This document shows positions 15,483 to 24,471 of a stretch of DNA of 64,000 bases, in pieces; position 1 is the stretch's first letter; each line of letters opens with the position of its first letter. The position numbers and the translations under genes are program-made. The stretch is taken from positions 124,001 to 188,000 of the forward strand of contig JACIWW010000002.1 in assembly GCA_014360905.1 (NCBI GenBank), written 5' to 3'. Origin of the DNA: Chloroflexota bacterium. GTDB lineage: Bacteria > Chloroflexota > Anaerolineae > UBA2200. The notes under the pieces were generated by a model. That model was not told the origin of the DNA. It did not search any database and saw only the letters and a program-made list of their open reading frames with translations.

Positions 15483-15920
15483 TTGAAAGCGGTCGTACAG
15501 AGAGTAACTCAGGCAAAGGTAACAGTTGAAAACACGGTGGTAGGTGCCATCCAATCCGGGTTGGTTGTCTTGCTTGGCATTGGCCAGGGCGATGGCGAAG
15601 AAGAAGCGCAGTGGATGGCCAACAAGATTGCCAACTTGCGTATCTTTGCCGATGAAAACAGCAAGTTCAACCGCTCCATCCTGGATGTGGGTGGACAGGT
15701 GTTGCTCATCTCCCAATTCACTTTGTATGGCGATGCACGCAAAGGACGGCGGCCCAGCTTCACGGATGCTGCTCCTCCTGAAATAGCCGAACCCCTGGTA
15801 AATCGCGTGGCACAATTGCTGGTTGAAAATGGCGTACCGGTAGCTTGTGGGCAGTTTCAAGCGCACATGCTGGTCGAAATCCACAACGATGGCCCTGTAA
15901 CGATCATCCTAGAAAAATGA
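15483..15920 (+). CDS. dtd: D-aminoacyl-tRNA deacylase
   Basis: A 145-residue enzyme that removes D-amino acids (and glycine) mischarged on tRNA. The start MKAVVQRVTQAKVTVEN, the SQFTLYGD motif near residue 80 that forms the catalytic pocket, and the C-terminal NDGPVTIIL (Gly-cisPro-like region) are all present. Length is standard. The start codon is TTG with GGAG at 15471; this agrees with the conserved N-terminus. Monocistronic between a divergent small gene and a lipoprotein. Confidence 0.93.
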   Translation: MKAVVQRVTQAKVTVENTVVGAIQSGLVVLLGIGQGDGEEEAQWMANKIANLRIFADENSKFNRSILDVGGQVLLISQFTLYGDARKGRRPSFTDAAPPEIAEPLVNRVAQLLVENGVPVACGQFQAHMLVEIHNDGPVTIILEK

Positions 15921-16018
15921 TGAGCGCTCAATAGCTGGTAGCCGTATCGCTAGACAAAGCGAACTGGTGTTAGGAATTGGGAAGCCATTCCATCGTCTAG
16001 ACTAGTGGGGGCATTACG

Positions 16019-17620
16019 ATGCATAGATTTAGGCGTGCAGCAACAATCATATCCATTATCTTGGTTGTTTGCCTATCCTGGCTCACCGCTTGCCAGCCAG
16101 GGCGTGACAAAACAGTATCTATCGCCTTGGAATCCCTGTACACCCAGTCCGGATTAGCGTTAAGGGTATCGGGCAGAAACTGGCGCCCTGGCAGCCAAGT
16201 AACTGTTGGCTTCAATGCACCAGAAAGCCAGCCACAGGATAGCGAAACCATCGCCACCACGCTGACAGATGCATCAGGTAATTTTGTGGCCTTGTTTCCT
16301 TTCCCCACGGATAAGCACTGGGCCCTCATGCCCGAGATATGGATAGTGGCTCATACATTTGACTTTAGCCAAGTCGCCGTGACCAGTTTTCACAATCCAC
16401 AACTCTTCACACCTACTCCCTTACCTAGGTCTACCCTTCCTGCCATACCTACCGCTATACCCATTGCCTACGTGCTTGGTTACGTTGAAAAGATTGCCCT
16501 CGATTCCCGTAGCCTTATTCTGAAACCACTTGATGGCCAGGCTAGGGTTATAACTTGGCATGAAAGCACACAGGTCATAGCGGCTGGACAGCCAGCACAG
16601 CTCGCAGACATGCGTGTTGGAGATCTCATCGAAGCCAGTGGACAAACCGTCACAAAAGATAGCCTCATTGCCGACCGCATCCGTATCCTGTCCCGCACCA
16701 CTGCTGAACCAAGCCCAACCCATGCACCGACAAAACCTATCTCCGCGTGGCGCGGCGAGTATTACAACAACACCGCCTTCAGCGGCATCCCTACGGTGAC
16801 GCGGAGCGATCCGGTCATTGATTTTCAATGGCAGAATGGTTCCCCTGCAGAAGGATTGCCCGCCGATCAGTTTGCTGTACGGTGGACAGGCGCCTGGTCA
16901 TTCGAGGCAGGCACCTACCGTTTCTATGCACAAGTGGATGATGGCGTTCGTTTGTGGCTTGATGCGCATCTAATAATTGACCGCTGGCACGAAAGCACTG
17001 GCGCACTGTACAGCGCAGATGCATACTTGAGCACTGGATCACATGCCGTTCGAGTAGAGTACTTCGATGCATGGGACAATGCCTACGCCAGAGTCTGGTG
17101 GGAGTATCGCGGACCTAACATTGCAGTCGCTGCTCCTGATTGGAAAGCTGAGTATTACGACAATATGACCTTGAGTGGGACGCCTTTTCTCGTGCTGAAC
17201 GAGCGCGCAATTGATTTTGACTGGGGAGCAGGAGCCCCAGCAACTGGTATGAACACTGACCATTTTTCGGCTAGATGGACGCGAACGATCTCGCTAGATA
17301 CAGGCACCTATCGTTTCTATGCCCTTAGCGATGATGGCGTCCAATTGTGGATAGATGACACGATAGTGATCGATCATTGGATGGACGGAGCCGCACAAAC
17401 CTACGTGGGCGATCTACACCTCCTGCAAGGCAGCCATACGATTCGCGTGCACTATTACGAAAATGCCGGGCAGGCCGTAATCAAGGTGTGGTGGGAATTG
17501 CTTCCTGCTACTCCTACGCCAACCTACACACCAGTGCCACCCACGCCGACTTTCACACCCCTGCCACCTACAGCTACAGCGACTTCTACCTTGGAAACTC
17601 CGCAGCCGACACCTGAGTGA
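16019..17620 (+). CDS. Lipoprotein with two PA14 domains
   Basis: A 533-residue exported protein. The N-terminus has a hydrophobic segment ending in a lipobox (SWLTAC, C25). Residues about 155-225 resemble a DUF5666-type beta domain (VEKIALDSRSLILKPLDG ... MRVGDLIEASGQ). Two PA14 domains follow, about 242-365 (GEYYNNTAFSG) and 375-497 (AEYYDNMTLSG), each with the YRFYAxxDDGVxLWxD signature. PA14 domains bind carbohydrate in adhesins and glycosidases. The end is a Pro/Thr stretch as common in Chloroflexi surface proteins. No catalytic domain is present; a cell-surface glycan-binding role is likely. Confidence 0.85.
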   Translation: MHRFRRAATIISIILVVCLSWLTACQPGRDKTVSIALESLYTQSGLALRVSGRNWRPGSQVTVGFNAPESQPQDSETIATTLTDASGNFVALFPFPTDKHWALMPEIWIVAHTFDFSQVAVTSFHNPQLFTPTPLPRSTLPAIPTAIPIAYVLGYVEKIALDSRSLILKPLDGQARVITWHESTQVIAAGQPAQLADMRVGDLIEASGQTVTKDSLIADRIRILSRTTAEPSPTHAPTKPISAWRGEYYNNTAFSGIPTVTRSDPVIDFQWQNGSPAEGLPADQFAVRWTGAWSFEAGTYRFYAQVDDGVRLWLDAHLIIDRWHESTGALYSADAYLSTGSHAVRVEYFDAWDNAYARVWWEYRGPNIAVAAPDWKAEYYDNMTLSGTPFLVLNERAIDFDWGAGAPATGMNTDHFSARWTRTISLDTGTYRFYALSDDGVQLWIDDTIVIDHWMDGAAQTYVGDLHLLQGSHTIRVHYYENAGQAVIKVWWELLPATPTPTYTPVPPTPTFTPLPPTATATSTLETPQPTPE

Positions 17621-17742
17621 GTGCTGGGATTTGCAGGGCTCCTGATTCAGCCTGCCTCACAAAGCCGATAGGCCGTACTTCAGAGTGTAGAGCCAACCAT
17701 ATCGTGAGAATCAGGGTGCTTCAGCAGGCGAGCCTGCTCCGT

Positions 17743-17771
17743 TTGACAAATAGAACATTTGTTCCTAAAAT
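17743..17771 (+). promoter_or_regulatory. Consensus promoter with LexA-like (SOS) operator
   Basis: TTGACA (17743-17748), a 17-base spacer and TAAAAT (17766-17771) form a near-perfect sigma-70 promoter. Within the spacer is the perfect inverted repeat GAAC-ATTT-GTTC (17753-17764), which matches the GAACNNNNGTTC LexA box of Gram-positive and green non-sulfur bacteria. A repressor bound there would block the polymerase. The gene downstream encodes a radical-SAM protein of the DNA-repair-linked group. Confidence 0.72.
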
Positions 17772-17804
17772 AACCTTATTAGTATATCATCGCGAGGTCT
17801 CCAG

Positions 17805-18929
17805 GTGGACAGGGTTGCCAAGTTGAAATTGCTCACTCGTGCTGCACAATACGATCTGTGCGCTGCTTGTGGTGCCCAGGCTTCTCGCGTGCGCGACGAA
17901 ATTGGGCAATGGCTCTACCCCGCTTCGCTGCCGGATGGCAAGAGGGTTACCCTGTTGAAAATCCTGCAGTCCAGTCTATGCGAGAACGATTGCCTCTATT
18001 GTGCAAACCGCCGTTCACGTGATGTAGAAAGGAGCACCCTCGGTCCCGAGGAACTTGCAGCAACTTTCGATGAACTGGTGAGGCGCAACCGAGCACAAGG
18101 GCTCTTCTTAAGCTCAGCGGTATGGAATAGTGCCTCGCGCTCTATGGAGCAAATGATCGCCACCGTGGAATTGGTGCGCTTCAAGTACCACTTCACGGGC
18201 TACGTGCACCTTAAACTGTTGCCTGGCTGTGAGAAGGCAGCAGTCGAACGAGCCGTGCAGATCGCCGATCGCGTTTCTGTAAATCTGGAAGCACCGAGCG
18301 CTGGACACTTGCAAAGATTGAGCGGAGACAAACATTTCGAGCGGGATCTATTGCAACCCATGGAGTGGGCCAAGCAATTCCGCGAGGCTCACTTAGGGGC
18401 TAAGGCAGGACTGACGACGCAGTTTGTCATCGGTGCAGCAGGCGAGTCCGATCAGGAAATCCTGGCTCTCGTCGAGCGGTTGTACCGCGAGCACAACCTG
18501 ACTCGCGCGTACTTTAGCGCTTTTCAACCTATTCCCGATACTCCTCTGGAACACCTACCTGCTACCCCGCCACTGCGTGAACATCGGCTCTATCAAAGTG
18601 ATTTCCTTCTTCGTCATTACGGTTTTACCTTGCAGGACCTGACATTTGACCGCAACGGCTATCTTGATGTGGATGTGGACCCCAAAATGGCCTGGGCGCA
18701 AAGGCATCCTGAGTATTTCCCGCTGGAAATCAACCGTGCTAGTAAGGAACAACTACTGCGCGTACCGGGCATCGGCCCACGCTCGGCGGCACGCATTCTG
18801 CGTGCACGGAGAGAAAGCAAGCTTCGCTATATGGAAGATTTGCACGCCCTAGGCATTGAAACAAAGCGAGCAGCACCCTTTATCCTACTTGATGGGCACT
18901 GCCCGCCTCAACAGCTGGCACTCTGGTAA
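17805..18929 (+). CDS. Radical-SAM protein with helix-hairpin-helix, putative DNA repair/modification
   Basis: A 374-residue protein. The radical-SAM cluster motif C59-x3-C63-x2-C66 (SSLCENDCLYCANR) follows a Cys pair at C19/C22. The C-terminal part (about 305-345) contains INRASKEQLLRVPGIGPRSAARILRAR, a helix-hairpin-helix DNA-binding motif. The arrangement matches the group annotated as putative DNA modification/repair radical-SAM protein, often linked to a uracil-glycosylase-like partner, which is absent here. The start is GTG 17805 with GCGAGGT in front and fits the family N-terminus. Its promoter carries a LexA-like box, which supports a DNA damage role. The chemical reaction is unknown. 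Confidence 0.85.
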   Translation: MDRVAKLKLLTRAAQYDLCAACGAQASRVRDEIGQWLYPASLPDGKRVTLLKILQSSLCENDCLYCANRRSRDVERSTLGPEELAATFDELVRRNRAQGLFLSSAVWNSASRSMEQMIATVELVRFKYHFTGYVHLKLLPGCEKAAVERAVQIADRVSVNLEAPSAGHLQRLSGDKHFERDLLQPMEWAKQFREAHLGAKAGLTTQFVIGAAGESDQEILALVERLYREHNLTRAYFSAFQPIPDTPLEHLPATPPLREHRLYQSDFLLRHYGFTLQDLTFDRNGYLDVDVDPKMAWAQRHPEYFPLEINRASKEQLLRVPGIGPRSAARILRARRESKLRYMEDLHALGIETKRAAPFILLDGHCPPQQLALW

Positions 18930-18951
18930 CAACTTCGTATTCACCCAGGGA

Positions 18952-19998
18952 TTACATCGTAACTATGACGCGGTAATTGTCCCCATTTAGCGCTGCTTCC
19001 AAAGCCTCGCGGAGCTGGGAGAAGGGAAATGCCTTGGAGATCAGAGGCTGAACGTTGATGGAATGGCTGGATAAAAGAGCTACTGCCTGCGAAAAGTCCT
19101 CTTGATCCTGACTCACCGTGCCGGTCAACACAATCTCTTTATGATGGAACAGGTTCGGGTCGATCGTGATCATTGAACCCCGGGGGTGCACGCTGGCATA
19201 GATCATCAGTCGGCCACCTTTGCCTACTGCTTTGATTGCTTCCTCAATGGCAGAGGCAACCCCAATAGCAGCGAAGATCACATCTGCACCTCGGCCCCCG
19301 GTCAATTCCTTGACACGCTCTGTAAAGTTTTCTTTGCTGGGATCAACAGTTGCCATAGCGCCCATCTCCAGCGCTTTTGCTGCTCGCACAGGGTTGGGTT
19401 CGCTGACAAAGACCCGTGCGCCAAGACGCTTGGTCAAAATAAGGTGCAGCAATCCCATAGTGCCTGCGCCGATGATGACCACGTTGTCCGCAGGCTCTAC
19501 CTGTGCCTTCTTAATGCTGCGCAGCACACAAGATACAGGCTCGGATAGACAAGATTCGATAAATGGTACATCGCCATTCACAGGATAGATTTGATAGCCA
19601 TCCACCAACATATACTCAGCTAACCCGCCAGGTCCAGCAGGCTCACCGCTCTTACGATTTTGCCAGGCGTTGTCACAAATATTGTCCAGCCCACGACGAC
19701 AGGATGTGCATTGGAAACAACGATAGAGCCTTGCCGCAACAACATGGTCGCCAGGTTTGACCTTCGCCTGAAGCCCTGGGCCAACTTCCGCTACAACCCC
19801 AGAGACTTCGTGCCCTCCTAACAGCGGGTAAACGCTCGTGTCAGCACCAGCGTACACCCGCTGCTCCCACGTACACAAAGCGCAAGCTTTGACCTGCACC
19901 AGAACCTGTCCAGGCCCAGGAACAGGGATCGGCACTTCCTCGAACTGGATTTCTTTCGGAGCAACCAGTATGGAACGAATAAAAGTTTTCTTTGCCAT
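18952..19998 (-). CDS. Zinc-dependent medium-chain alcohol/polyol dehydrogenase
   Basis: A 348-residue NAD(P)-dependent dehydrogenase of the sorbitol/threonine dehydrogenase type. Catalytic-zinc residues: C in ACALCTWEQ and H-E in GGHEVSG. Structural zinc: C-x2-C-x2-C-x7-C in CFQCTSCRRGLDNIC. Cofactor fold: VVIIGAGTMGLLHL. It is the last gene of the minus-strand PTS operon, 41 bases after the aldolase, so it probably oxidises or reduces a sugar alcohol (or phosphate) that the PTS brings in. Substrate not determinable. Confidence 0.85.
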   Translation of the reverse strand: MAKKTFIRSILVAPKEIQFEEVPIPVPGPGQVLVQVKACALCTWEQRVYAGADTSVYPLLGGHEVSGVVAEVGPGLQAKVKPGDHVVAARLYRCFQCTSCRRGLDNICDNAWQNRKSGEPAGPGGLAEYMLVDGYQIYPVNGDVPFIESCLSEPVSCVLRSIKKAQVEPADNVVIIGAGTMGLLHLILTKRLGARVFVSEPNPVRAAKALEMGAMATVDPSKENFTERVKELTGGRGADVIFAAIGVASAIEEAIKAVGKGGRLMIYASVHPRGSMITIDPNLFHHKEIVLTGTVSQDQEDFSQAVALLSSHSINVQPLISKAFPFSQLREALEAALNGDNYRVIVTM

Positions 19999-20039
19999 TC
20001 TCGTATTAGCTTTCTAGCGAAGTATTGTGGTTCAGAGAG

Positions 20040-20834
20040 TTAGTGCAAAGCCTTCTCAGCCTGCTTGACCGTAGCATTATCATGAATGATGGCGGCAATA
20101 GCACGCGTCATCTTGTCGGGCGCAGGATGTTGGTAAATATTGCGCCCAATGGCAACCCCCTTTGCTCCCGCCTGCATCGCATCATACACAACGGTCAACA
20201 AATCGGCTTCACTCTTGATCTTGCCACCGCCCAGGATAACGATGGGAACATAAGTGGTATCTACAATGCGACGGAAGCTCTCCACATCACCGCTGTATTG
20301 CGTCTTCACAAAGTCCGCACCCAACTCGGCCCCAATACGGCACGCATGGCCGATGTTCTCCGGCGTCCACCAGTTTGCAGGATCCTCAAACCCAGCGGGC
20401 AACATCTCAGCCAACACAGGGAGGTTCCAATCACGGCACTCACTGACCAGCAGCGAGAGATAAGGCAGTGTTTCTGCTTCGTAGCGGCTGCCTGGAAAAC
20501 CCATGGCTACAACGCCATCCGCTCCAATGCGCAAGGCATCAATGGCATTGTAAATGAGCGACATAGCGCCACGATCTTTCGCCAGCGTGCTCGTTCCACC
20601 ATCTACACGCAGGATAAGCCCAGCCGTGCCGATTTGCTGTGCAAAGCGGGTTGCCACCCCATACGTGGTCATGATAACATCTGCACCGCCTGCCACGACC
20701 TGCTTGATCGTCTTACCTGGGTTGTCTAGGCCGGGAACAACTCCCATTCCTCCAGCGTGATCCATGGCGACAATAAGCGTCCTGCCATCACTTCTGAAGA
20801 TGCGCTGCATTCTGCGTTCCTTTGTTCCGTACAA
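20040..20834 (-). CDS. Class I aldolase, DeoC/LacD-type (FbaB-like)
   Basis: A 264-residue TIM-barrel aldolase of the archaeal-type fructose-bisphosphate aldolase / DhnA family. It starts KERRMQRIFRSDGRTLIVAMDHAGG, includes ADFVKTQYSGD with the likely Schiff-base lysine, and ends with GAKGVAIGRNIYQ, the phosphate-binding GRN segment. In the PTS operon it would cleave the phosphorylated sugar. Start choice: TTG 20834 has a strong AAGGAGG site six bases upstream and gives the family's usual N-terminus; ATG 20810 with AAAGGA is the alternative. A strong hairpin (20910-20947) lies between it and the PTS permease gene. Confidence 0.85.
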   Translation of the reverse strand: MYGTKERRMQRIFRSDGRTLIVAMDHAGGMGVVPGLDNPGKTIKQVVAGGADVIMTTYGVATRFAQQIGTAGLILRVDGGTSTLAKDRGAMSLIYNAIDALRIGADGVVAMGFPGSRYEAETLPYLSLLVSECRDWNLPVLAEMLPAGFEDPANWWTPENIGHACRIGAELGADFVKTQYSGDVESFRRIVDTTYVPIVILGGGKIKSEADLLTVVYDAMQAGAKGVAIGRNIYQHPAPDKMTRAIAAIIHDNATVKQAEKALH

Positions 20835-20909
20835 AAGTAGCCTCCTTGTTTCTTCATTCAGATGCTGTGTTTTCCGTTCGGCACACCCATCCCTTCGAGC
20901 ACACAACTG

Positions 20910-20947
20910 GCTATGGGCCGGGGCTTGCTCGCACGCCGACCCATAGC
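20910..20947. other. Intercistronic hairpin between PTS permease and aldolase
   Basis: Inverted repeat GCTATGGG (20910-20917) / CCCATAGC (20940-20947) around a GC-rich centre. There is no T run on either side. In the transcript it would sit after the IIC-IID stop and about 75 bases before the aldolase start, where it could limit or stabilise mRNA. Confidence 0.45.
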
Positions 20948-20972
20948 GAGTCCTGTTAAGCCAGGCTTTGCT

Positions 20973-22703
20973 CTAGAAGATACCAAACTGCCCGAAGATC
21001 GGGTAAGACCCCAGCACAGCAACGACGATAATTCCAATCAGGATCCTGGTCGGCGAGATTTTCTTCCTTTCCAGTAACCACCAAACTAGCAACACCAGCA
21101 AGAGTGGTAGCATGTTAGGCAACAACCCATCCAGAATCTTCTGCAGCTCAAAAGTGCTGCCGCCGATCGTAAACTTGATCTTGGTGCTAACCTTAACAAA
21201 ATTGACAGTCAATGCACCAAGCACAAAGTTGCCCAGCACACCAGCTATAGTGATCGCCCGATTCAGCGCACCGCTCTTGAGGATATTGGTAACTGCATCC
21301 CGACCCTGCAGATAGCCTTGCTGCCAGATCCACCAGCCAATGCCCCATACAAAAGCCGCCACAAGGATAAGGTAGATAATGGGCCCCAAGAAATTACCTT
21401 GTAGCGCCAGGCTCATGCCGATGGCTAGCGAGATAGGAATAACGATACCCTGCTGGATCGTATCACCAATGCCTGCCATGGGCCCCATCAGGCCTGTCTT
21501 GACCGAGTTGATGGCGTCATCGCTGATGTCAGCACCCAGTGCTCGCTCCTCCTCCATAGCGATGGTGATGCCGTGGACAACGCCACCAATGTCAGGTTGG
21601 GTGTTGAAGAATACCAAATGGCGTTTGAGGGCTGCTTTAATGTCCTCCTTGTTCTTATACAATTTGCGGATGATAGGGGTCATGCTCATGGCAAAGCCTG
21701 TACCCTGCAGGCGTTCCCAGTTATAGCAAGCATGCGAGAAGAACAACCAGAGCAGCCAGGAGCGAAAGACGTCCCTGCGCTCCAGCAGCGTATATCGTTC
21801 AGCCTTTTCTCCCCCAGTTGGGAAAAGGGGCCCTGTTTCTTCAGCGCCGGTGATAAACGTCACATGCAACAATGCGACACACAGGCCAATGATAGCCAAC
21901 ACCAGCAGGTTCGCGCTTCCAGCTGCCAGAGTAGCAATAAAGAAACCAATGAAGAAGTAGGCTGGCAGCGAGCCCCGGAAAAGGAAGCGGAGGTTGAGTG
22001 CAATTCCTAGGGCAGCCAGCATGCCACTCGCTGTGTACAAGCCACTCATCACCCAGCCTAGGTTCTGCCCGATCCAGTTCAGCGCATTGGCTACTGCAGC
22101 CGAACCAAGATAGGCTGCTAACGCAACCGGAGCAGCGTACAGGAAGAATAAGAAAATCTGCGAGGGGACAACATTCATCAAAGCTACCCCACGGATGTCT
22201 GCCTTCTCGGCGCGGGCATCAGCCCAGTGAGCAAAGGCTGAACAGACCGACATGCGCAACGCCCAGGTGAGGCCACCGAGCAAGCCCAGTGGAGCAGCCA
22301 AAGCCAATGCTGCCTCCGTCTGCAGCCCACCACCCAAAGCGAGAGCCGTGCCAAGGTAACCTGCTAACCCCGGGTCACCCGGCAGCGAGCCGCCAGCGGA
22401 GATCCAGCCTAGATAGAGCACGTTGATGTTAGCACCAATGGTCATGCCTTCTACAGGTCGCCCCATCACCAGGCCTACTAGCGTACCAGCGATCAGAGGA
22501 CGGTAGAGTACCGTAAAGCCAAGGTTGGCAAACCAGGGCGATAGTGCTAAGTAATACAAAATGCCCACAATGATTGCCACACCCAGACTCATCCTTGTCT
22601 CGCCCTGTGCCAGTGACGCTGCATGACTGATAGAGAACAAAGATCCTGCCAGCAGCAACACTAAGCTGATCATTAGGGCAAGTGCTACCTTGCGACGTTC
22701 CAT
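20973..22703 (-). CDS. Mannose-family PTS permease, fused IIC-IID
   Basis: A 576-residue membrane protein. Residues 1-30 look like a signal sequence (MERRKVALALMISLVLLLAG ... SHAAS). Residues 38-285 match EIIC of the mannose family (GRPVEGMTIGANINVLYLGW, GTALALGGGLQTEAALALA). Residues 303-576 match EIID (LLERRDVFRSWLLWLFFSHACYNWERLQGTGFAMSM, MGPMAGIGDTIQQG). These are normally two separate proteins; here no stop separates them. It takes up and phosphorylates a sugar together with the IIA and IIB proteins encoded upstream. AAAAAGGAGG precedes ATG 22703. Confidence 0.88.
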   Translation of the reverse strand: MERRKVALALMISLVLLLAGSLFSISHAASLAQGETRMSLGVAIIVGILYYLALSPWFANLGFTVLYRPLIAGTLVGLVMGRPVEGMTIGANINVLYLGWISAGGSLPGDPGLAGYLGTALALGGGLQTEAALALAAPLGLLGGLTWALRMSVCSAFAHWADARAEKADIRGVALMNVVPSQIFLFFLYAAPVALAAYLGSAAVANALNWIGQNLGWVMSGLYTASGMLAALGIALNLRFLFRGSLPAYFFIGFFIATLAAGSANLLVLAIIGLCVALLHVTFITGAEETGPLFPTGGEKAERYTLLERRDVFRSWLLWLFFSHACYNWERLQGTGFAMSMTPIIRKLYKNKEDIKAALKRHLVFFNTQPDIGGVVHGITIAMEEERALGADISDDAINSVKTGLMGPMAGIGDTIQQGIVIPISLAIGMSLALQGNFLGPIIYLILVAAFVWGIGWWIWQQGYLQGRDAVTNILKSGALNRAITIAGVLGNFVLGALTVNFVKVSTKIKFTIGGSTFELQKILDGLLPNMLPLLLVLLVWWLLERKKISPTRILIGIIVVAVLGSYPIFGQFGIF

Positions 22704-22743
22704 TTGTTCCTCCTTTTTGAATTTGGTATAAGAGTACTACGGC

Positions 22744-23232
22744 CTACTTAACCAACGCTGAAAAATCCACGCACTGTTCGCCTGGCACAGTCTGGAGAGT
22801 GATTTTCACCCCGTCCTTCACGAGGCTCTTCAAGATTTCCTTTTCCTCATCCGACATGGAGATGTTTTTGAACACGGATTTGCGACTTGACCCTGCTCCC
22901 AGGCCTCCTACGTTCAAATGGCTAAAACGAACCCCACCATCAAACAATTGGCGAGCAGCTTGGGGCGATTTGAGCAGTATCATCGTGCGATCCCTTTGCG
23001 ATGAGCCTTCACCAAAGGTGGCAATGGCCTCCTGAATAGTGCGTACATCCACCTTAATGCCTGGAGGCGCGGCCAAGCGCAGCACTTCCTGCATAAATGG
23101 GTCTCTAGCCACCCCATCATCTACAATGACAATGCGATCAGTACGAATGTGTTTGACCCAGACTGCTACAACTTGCCCATGGATAAGGCGATCATCAATC
23201 CTCACCAGACTGAACTCAGCGATTGTCCTCAC
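22744..23232 (-). CDS. Mannose-family PTS EIIB
   Basis: A 162-residue protein with LVRIDDRLIHGQVVAVWVK; H18 in this numbering is the phosphorylated histidine of mannose-family IIB. Further conserved blocks are IVIVDDGVARDPF and HLNVGGLGAGSSRK. The start is uncertain: GTG 23232 lies inside the AAGGAGG sequence that should serve as its ribosome site, so translation may start a few codons later, nearer the conserved LVRIDDR. It receives phosphate from the IIA protein and passes it to the incoming sugar. Confidence 0.87.
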   Translation of the reverse strand: MRTIAEFSLVRIDDRLIHGQVVAVWVKHIRTDRIVIVDDGVARDPFMQEVLRLAAPPGIKVDVRTIQEAIATFGEGSSQRDRTMILLKSPQAARQLFDGGVRFSHLNVGGLGAGSSRKSVFKNISMSDEEKEILKSLVKDGVKITLQTVPGEQCVDFSALVK

Positions 23233-23245
23233 CTCCTTTCCCTGC

Positions 23246-23656
23246 TCAGTTTTTGACAGTGGCTTTACACAGGAGCGGCTTCAAATTCAGGACGGATTTC
23301 TGCCCCGCTTCTGCCACGTGTGCTGCTAACTCACTCAACGACATACAGTCACGCGATGTGAGGGCTTCAATGACTGTGGCCATATTTGCACCAGTAACGC
23401 ACTCCACATTGGGCTGCAAAATTTTACGCACCGCCACGTTACATGGAGTGCCTCCAAAAAGGTCAAGCAGCATGAGCGTATCCTGCCCCTGAAAGTCCAG
23501 CAGGGCACTCTCCAATTTGTCGCCAAAGCCTTCCGGGCTTTCCTCAGGAAGGAGTGAAACAGCGCGCACGCCTTCTTGCGCTCCTACGATCATCTGTGCA
23601 GCGCGAATGAGCGCTTCACCCAAGTTTCCATGAGTGACAACGACTACGTGGATCAA
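23246..23656 (-). CDS. Mannose-family PTS EIIA
   Basis: A 136-residue protein with the fold start IHVVVVTHGNLGEALI, where H9 is the phosphorylation site. LMLLDLFGGTPCNVAVRK is the second family block. Translation begins at TTG 23656, overlapping the TGA of the GntR gene by four bases, which shows translational coupling. It is phosphorylated by HPr; ptsI and ptsH are not in the window. Confidence 0.87.
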   Translation of the reverse strand: MIHVVVVTHGNLGEALIRAAQMIVGAQEGVRAVSLLPEESPEGFGDKLESALLDFQGQDTLMLLDLFGGTPCNVAVRKILQPNVECVTGANMATVIEALTSRDCMSLSELAAHVAEAGQKSVLNLKPLLCKATVKN

Positions 23657-24444
23657 GGATTCGCTCTACTTTCTTTTCGTTCTCCATAAGGATCCAACTC
23701 AAAATGTAACCTGTACCACTCGCCGCAATAGAAAACCTGCGAAAACTCGATGACCTCCCCCGTATCAAGGTAGGTAGTGCGTTCCGCGTGTAGAACAGGA
23801 GCAGGAGCAGATAGACCGAGCAGCTCTAATTCACGAGGTCCAGCCAGTACCGCTCGCACGGTTTGTTCCGCGCGCGCCAGGTGCAAACCATATACCTTCT
23901 CGAGGGTATGGAACAGCGACTCCTCAGCCAAGTTGTATTGGAGGATGTCGGGACAAAGGCGGTGAGGGAGGTAAGCCGTATGCAAAGCCAGCGGCACATT
24001 GTTGACCAGACGCAGTCGTTCTACCTTGACCACTTCTTCCTGCCTTGAGATATGAAGCTCCTTGGCTAACGCAGGCGTTGCCTGCAATAATCTGGCTTCC
24101 AAGAGAATAGAGGAGGACTTGGCTCCAGAACGCCGAATGTCTTCGCTGAAACCAGCTAAAGAAATCTTTACTTTCAAACCTCTCGGGGGATCAGCAACAA
24201 AGACGCCTTTACCTACTCGAGTGTAGACAAGCCCTTCCTTGACAAGGTTACCTATAGCCTGGCGCACCGTCATGCGGCTGATGCCAAGACGGCGGCACAG
24301 CTCACGCTCAGATGGGAGCTTCTGATAAGGATGCAAATCGCCGCTTACAATCTGCGACACTAGAATTCTTTCGAGTTGCACGTACAATGGTTCTGAACTG
24401 TCTGGTCTTAACAACAGATGCGTTTCCTTAGAACACTTTGCCAT
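23653..24444 (-). CDS. GntR-family (HutC/UTRA) transcriptional regulator
   Basis: A 263-residue regulator. The N-terminal winged helix is EPLYVQLERILVSQIVSGDL ... LPSERELCRRLGISRMTVRQAIGNL. The C-terminal UTRA effector domain carries VVKVERLRLVNNVPLALHTAYLP and EFSQVFYCGEWYRLHFEL. It should sense a sugar phosphate and control the PTS operon of which it is the first gene. ATG 24444 has no clear ribosome site and directly overlaps a TATAAT-like sequence; a TTG about 30 bases downstream with AAGGA is an alternative. A matching operator lies just upstream. Confidence 0.86.
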   Translation of the reverse strand: MAKCSKETHLLLRPDSSEPLYVQLERILVSQIVSGDLHPYQKLPSERELCRRLGISRMTVRQAIGNLVKEGLVYTRVGKGVFVADPPRGLKVKISLAGFSEDIRRSGAKSSSILLEARLLQATPALAKELHISRQEEVVKVERLRLVNNVPLALHTAYLPHRLCPDILQYNLAEESLFHTLEKVYGLHLARAEQTVRAVLAGPRELELLGLSAPAPVLHAERTTYLDTGEVIEFSQVFYCGEWYRLHFELDPYGERKESRANP

Positions 24445-24459
24445 TATAATGGTTATGAT

Positions 24460-24471
24460 TGGTCTATACCA
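24460..24471. promoter_or_regulatory. GntR/HutC-type operator
   Basis: TGGTCTATACCA is a nearly perfect palindrome (TGGT-N4-ACCA with one central mismatch), resembling the TGGTnTAnACCA sites bound by NagR/HutC-type GntR regulators. It lies 16 bases upstream of the regulator's ATG. A further half-site-like ATACCA occurs at 24478-24483, and a minus-strand TTGACA (24502-24507) is nearby as a possible -35. Autoregulation of the PTS operon is implied. Confidence 0.6.
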
